Positions 43,537 through 46,264 of a stretch of DNA of 46,264 bases are shown one piece after another. The first letter of the stretch is position 1, and each line of letters opens with the position of its first letter. The translations under genes and the position numbers were made by a program. Source of the DNA: Bacteroidetes bacterium GWF2_33_38 (GTDB lineage: Bacteria; Bacteroidota; Bacteroidia; Bacteroidales; GWF2-33-38). The stretch spans positions 1-46,264 of the forward strand of contig MEOF01000070.1 of assembly GCA_001769505.1 (NCBI GenBank), given 5' to 3'. The notes under the pieces were generated by a model that was given only the letters and a program-made list of their open reading frames with translations, had not been told where the DNA came from and made no database searches.

Positions 43537-45987
43537 ATGGCTTTAAGCTGGAATGAAATAAAAGACAGAGCATTAAATTTCTCAAAAGAATGGGCAGACA
43601 CTTCAAACGAAGAAGCAGATGCCAAACCTTTTTTGGTGGAGTTTTTTAATGTTTTTGGTATTAGCAGTAAACGTGTTGGTACTTTTGAGCATAGAGTTAA
43701 AAAACTGGACGAAAAAGACGGTTATATTGACTTGCTTTGGAAAGGGACAATCTTAATTGAAATGAAAAGTAGAGGCAAAAACCTTGAAAAAGCCTATCAA
43801 CAAGCAATTGACTATACACATGGACTAAAACAACATGAATTACCAAAATACATTCTCGTTTCTGACTTTGAAAACTTTCGGCTTTTCGACCTTGAAGAAG
43901 ACAAACACATTGAATTTAAACTCAACGACCTTGTAAGTAACGTTCAACATTTCGGATACATTTTAGGCTATCAAAAGAAAGTTTACAAAGAACAAGACCC
44001 TGCAAACATTAAAGCAGCGGAATTGATGGGTAAACTTCACGACCGATTAAAAGAAATTGGTTACACAGGACATCCATTAGAAGTTTATTTGGTTCGTATT
44101 CTGTTTTTAATGTTTTCTGAGGACACAACCATTTTCAACAAACAACAATTTCAGGATTATTTAGAGCAACGAACCAACGAGGACGGCAGTGATCTTGCAG
44201 CAAAACTGCAAGAACTCTTTCAGGTGCTGAACACACCTAAAGAAAACCGTTTTAAAAATCTTGACGAGCAACTTGCTGAATTCCCTTATGTAAACGGAAA
44301 ACTTTTTGAAGAAATATTGCCTACGGCAAGTTTCGACAAAAAAATGCGTCAAGCTTTGCTTGACTGCTGTTACATTGATTGGAGCAGAATTTCACCTGCA
44401 ATTTTCGGTTCAATGTTTCAGAGTGTAATGAACCCGACTGAAAGAAGAAATTTAGGAGCACATTATACGAGCGAAACAAATATCTTAAAACTTATCAAAC
44501 CGCTTTTCTTGGACGACCTTTGGAAAGAATTTGAAAGTATCAAAGACAACAAAAATAAACTTCCCGAATTTCATAAAAAATTAAGCACACTAAAATTCCT
44601 TGACCCTGCTTGTGGTTGCGGAAATTTCCTTGTAATCACATACCGAGAATTACGATTGCTTGAATTAGAAATTTTAAGAGCATCAAATAAAACAGGACAA
44701 CGAGTATTTGACGTTCGAGAAATTATTTGGCTTGACGTTGATATGATGTGCGGAATTGAATATGAAGAATTTCCTGCTCGAATTGCCGAAGTTGCAATGT
44801 GGCTTATTGACCACCAAATGAATATGCAAATTTGCAATGAATTTGGACAATACTTTGTTCGTTTGCCTTTGAAAAAATCCGCAAAAATTGTTCACGGCAA
44901 CGCATTACAGACAGACTGGGAAAATATAGTTTCTAAGAACGAACTTTCTTATATTCTCGGAAATCCGCCATTTATAGGCAAACAAGTTCAAAAACCTGAA
45001 CAAAAAGCGGATATGGAAAAAATATTTGCTGGGGTAACTGGTGGTGGAACTTTGGATTATGTAACAGCTTGGTATGTAAAAGCGGCTCAATATATTCAAG
45101 ACACAAAAATTAAAGTTGCTTTCGTTTCAACAAATTCAATCGCACAAGGCGAGCAAGTTGGAATAATTTGGGGTTTACTTTTTCATAAATACAAAATAAA
45201 AATACATTTTTCTCATAGGACTTTTAAATGGGGAAATGAAGCAAAAGGAAATGCAGCAGTTCACGTAGTCATAATTGGCTTCGCCAATTATGATACTAAT
45301 GATAAAAGCGTTTTTGAATATGAGGATATAAAAGGCGAAGCTCACGAAATTAAAGTGAAAAATATTAACCCTTATTTGGTTGAAGGGAAAGATATGTTTA
45401 TCACAACAAGAACAAAGCCTTTATGTAATGTTCCCGAAATCATAAAAGGTAGCGAAACTACTGACGATGGACATTTTATGTTGACTTTAGAGGAAGTAAA
45501 TCAACTAAAAGAAAAATATCCCGAAAGTTCAAAATTCATCAGACCATTTGTTGGAGGTGGCGATTTTATTAACGGAAATGTTAGATATTGTCTTTGGTTA
45601 AAAGATGCTCCGTTAAATGAAATCCGTCATATTCCATTTATTCAAGAACGAATAGAGAGAGTTAAAAACTTTCGATTAGCAAGCACGAAAGCAAGAACAA
45701 GACATTGGGCAAATTTTCCAACTCTCTTTTCTGAAGATAGACAGCCAACTACAAGATATTTAATGTTTCCAAAGGTTTCATCTGAAAGACGGGCATATAT
45801 TCCGTTTGCTTATGTTGAACCTGAATTTATAATAAACAATACCGCTTCTTTTATTCCTGATGCAAGCCTATATCTTTTCGGCATTTTAGAAAGTAAGATG
45901 CATATGGCTTGGATGAGTTATGTATGTGGTAGAATGAAAAGTGATTTCATTTACTCAAATAAAATCGTTTACAATAATTACCCTTGA
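43537..45987 (+). CDS. MmeI-like fused restriction endonuclease/DNA methyltransferase, prematurely stopped
   Basis: 816 residues before an in-frame TGA. An N-terminal PD-(D/E)xK nuclease domain shows Asp65 and E75-x-K77 (GYIDLLWKG then IEMKSRG). A helical linker (about 150-340) is followed by the methyltransferase: motif I FLDPACGCGNFL at about 353, motif IV LGNPPFIGK at about 473 (N6-adenine type). A target-recognition region follows (KPLCNVPEIIKGSETTDDG, then SERRAYIPFAYVEPEFI). Type IIL/IIG enzymes of this kind methylate one strand and cut at a distance. The TGA at 45985-45987 replaces the Trp codon expected after NNYP. The last helical part is separated, so the protein may be inactive. 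Confidence 0.85.
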   Translation: MALSWNEIKDRALNFSKEWADTSNEEADAKPFLVEFFNVFGISSKRVGTFEHRVKKLDEKDGYIDLLWKGTILIEMKSRGKNLEKAYQQAIDYTHGLKQHELPKYILVSDFENFRLFDLEEDKHIEFKLNDLVSNVQHFGYILGYQKKVYKEQDPANIKAAELMGKLHDRLKEIGYTGHPLEVYLVRILFLMFSEDTTIFNKQQFQDYLEQRTNEDGSDLAAKLQELFQVLNTPKENRFKNLDEQLAEFPYVNGKLFEEILPTASFDKKMRQALLDCCYIDWSRISPAIFGSMFQSVMNPTERRNLGAHYTSETNILKLIKPLFLDDLWKEFESIKDNKNKLPEFHKKLSTLKFLDPACGCGNFLVITYRELRLLELEILRASNKTGQRVFDVREIIWLDVDMMCGIEYEEFPARIAEVAMWLIDHQMNMQICNEFGQYFVRLPLKKSAKIVHGNALQTDWENIVSKNELSYILGNPPFIGKQVQKPEQKADMEKIFAGVTGGGTLDYVTAWYVKAAQYIQDTKIKVAFVSTNSIAQGEQVGIIWGLLFHKYKIKIHFSHRTFKWGNEAKGNAAVHVVIIGFANYDTNDKSVFEYEDIKGEAHEIKVKNINPYLVEGKDMFITTRTKPLCNVPEIIKGSETTDDGHFMLTLEEVNQLKEKYPESSKFIRPFVGGGDFINGNVRYCLWLKDAPLNEIRHIPFIQERIERVKNFRLASTKARTRHWANFPTLFSEDRQPTTRYLMFPKVSSERRAYIPFAYVEPEFIINNTASFIPDASLYLFGILESKMHMAWMSYVCGRMKSDFIYSNKIVYNNYP

Positions 45988-46224
45988 CCAGAAAATGTAA
46001 GTGAAAAACAAATTAATGCAGTTGAAAAAGCAACAGAAAATGTTTTATCAGCAAGAAATGAATTTCCTACTTATTCTTTAGCGGATTTATACGACCCATT
46101 AACAATGCCACCAGTTTTGGTAAAGGCACACCAAGAACTTGACAAAGCAGTTGATTTATGTTACAGACCGCAACCGTCAGACTGTCTAATAACCCCAAGT
46201 GTTAATAAAAGTTTAAGTTATTAA
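45988..46224 (+). pseudogene. Detached C-terminal part of the MmeI-like gene
   Basis: The same frame continues after the TGA with family-typical sequence (PENVSEKQINAVEKA, SLADLYDPLTMPP, LVKAHQELDKAVDLCYRPQP) up to 46176. It then runs into the terminal inverted repeat, giving about 15 unrelated residues and a TAA at 46222-46224. The normal protein should continue for roughly 25 more residues. The gene is therefore broken twice. Confidence 0.85.
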
Positions 46225-46264
46225 CAATCAGCAACATATCGTATTTTAAATTTGTTAATATTCT
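46169..46264. repeat. Right copy of the 96-bp terminal inverted repeat
   Basis: Exact reverse complement of 2-97. The first 8 bases (CGCAACCG) are explained by the methyltransferase reading frame (R-P-Q-P), while the remaining 88 belong to the repeat proper. On the left side the same 8 bases are explained by the attC-like site. Confidence 0.9.

Larger units (their letters stand above)
43240..46176 (+). mobile_element. Gene cassette E (right end lost): MmeI-like restriction-modification
   Basis: Begins with the core GTTACCGCC (43240-43248) and a leader nearly identical to that of cassette B. It carries one large gene on the plus strand. The expected inverse core GGCGGTAAC and attC-like palindrome are missing because the gene is cut at 46176 by the terminal repeat. 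It lies in the opposite orientation to the array at 1-17355, 26 kb away. Confidence 0.5.

Noticed and set aside
45985-45987. UGA read as tryptophan (alternative genetic code)
   Set aside because: Other genes in the window end in TGA at sensible points and use TGG for Trp throughout, so a local nonsense mutation or base error is more likely.

Overview
The window looks like a contig from an AT-rich Bacteroidetes (Bacteroidales-like) genome. Three things point there: lineage-typical families (a DUF4271 protein, a T9SS type A C-terminal sorting domain, a DUF5723 barrel, Bacteroidetes-type Crp/Fnr), TAnnTTTG-type -7 promoter boxes, and weak or absent Shine-Dalgarno signals. I saw no rRNA, tRNA or CRISPR array.

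Layout. (1) Positions 1-17355 hold an integron-like gene-cassette array without an integrase. Four cassettes, all with genes on the minus strand, are separated by attC-like imperfect palindromes at about 92-216, 1615-1747, 2564-2698 and 9541-9674. The first nine bases of each cassette are the reverse complement of the nine bases at its other end (GTTACCAAC/GTTGGTAAC, GTTACCGCC/GGCGGTAAC, GTTAGCACC/GGTGCTAAC, GTTGTGTGC/GCACACAAC). That is the signature of circularisable integron cassettes, but these core sequences are not the textbook GTTRRRY. In minus-strand order the cargo is: a 7.7 kb six-gene operon (flotillin-like SPFH/zinc-ribbon protein, two membrane or coiled-coil proteins, two paralogous helical proteins, a bactofilin-like beta-helix); a 6.9 kb cassette with a giant nuclease-helicase plus a Kiwa-like KwaA/KwaB pair; a single exported hypothetical protein; and a Crp/Fnr, ferredoxin, DUF4405 redox module. 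The multi-gene cassettes carry related A/C-rich leader and tail sequences of 200-290 bp.

(2) Positions 17577-42741 are ordinary chromosome: macro-domain deacetylase and pheT; mntP; a DUF5723 barrel, lipoprotein and DUF3352 set; ppiB; cysH; DUF4271; hemD; rnpA; yidD; a C-terminal processing protease; an HNH protein (possibly accessory); a T9SS-exported protein; an MBL hydrolase; gcvP; a GT39 membrane glycosyltransferase.

(3) Positions 42742-43239 are a non-coding stretch rich in hairpins. From 43240 a second cassette-like unit begins on the plus strand, with the same core and leader as the helicase cassette. It encodes an MmeI-like fused restriction-modification enzyme that is damaged by an in-frame TGA and then cut off by the window end.

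(4) The outermost 96 bases of the window (2-97 and 46169-46264) are perfect inverted copies of each other. This suggests that both ends run into the same repeat, possibly an insertion-sequence end, or that the contig broke there in assembly.

Biologically, the array looks like a store of defence and stress islands (nuclease-helicase/Kiwa-like, restriction-modification, SPFH scaffold, redox module) next to housekeeping genes. The best candidates for something undescribed are the non-canonical cassette system itself and the six-gene SPFH/zinc-ribbon operon.
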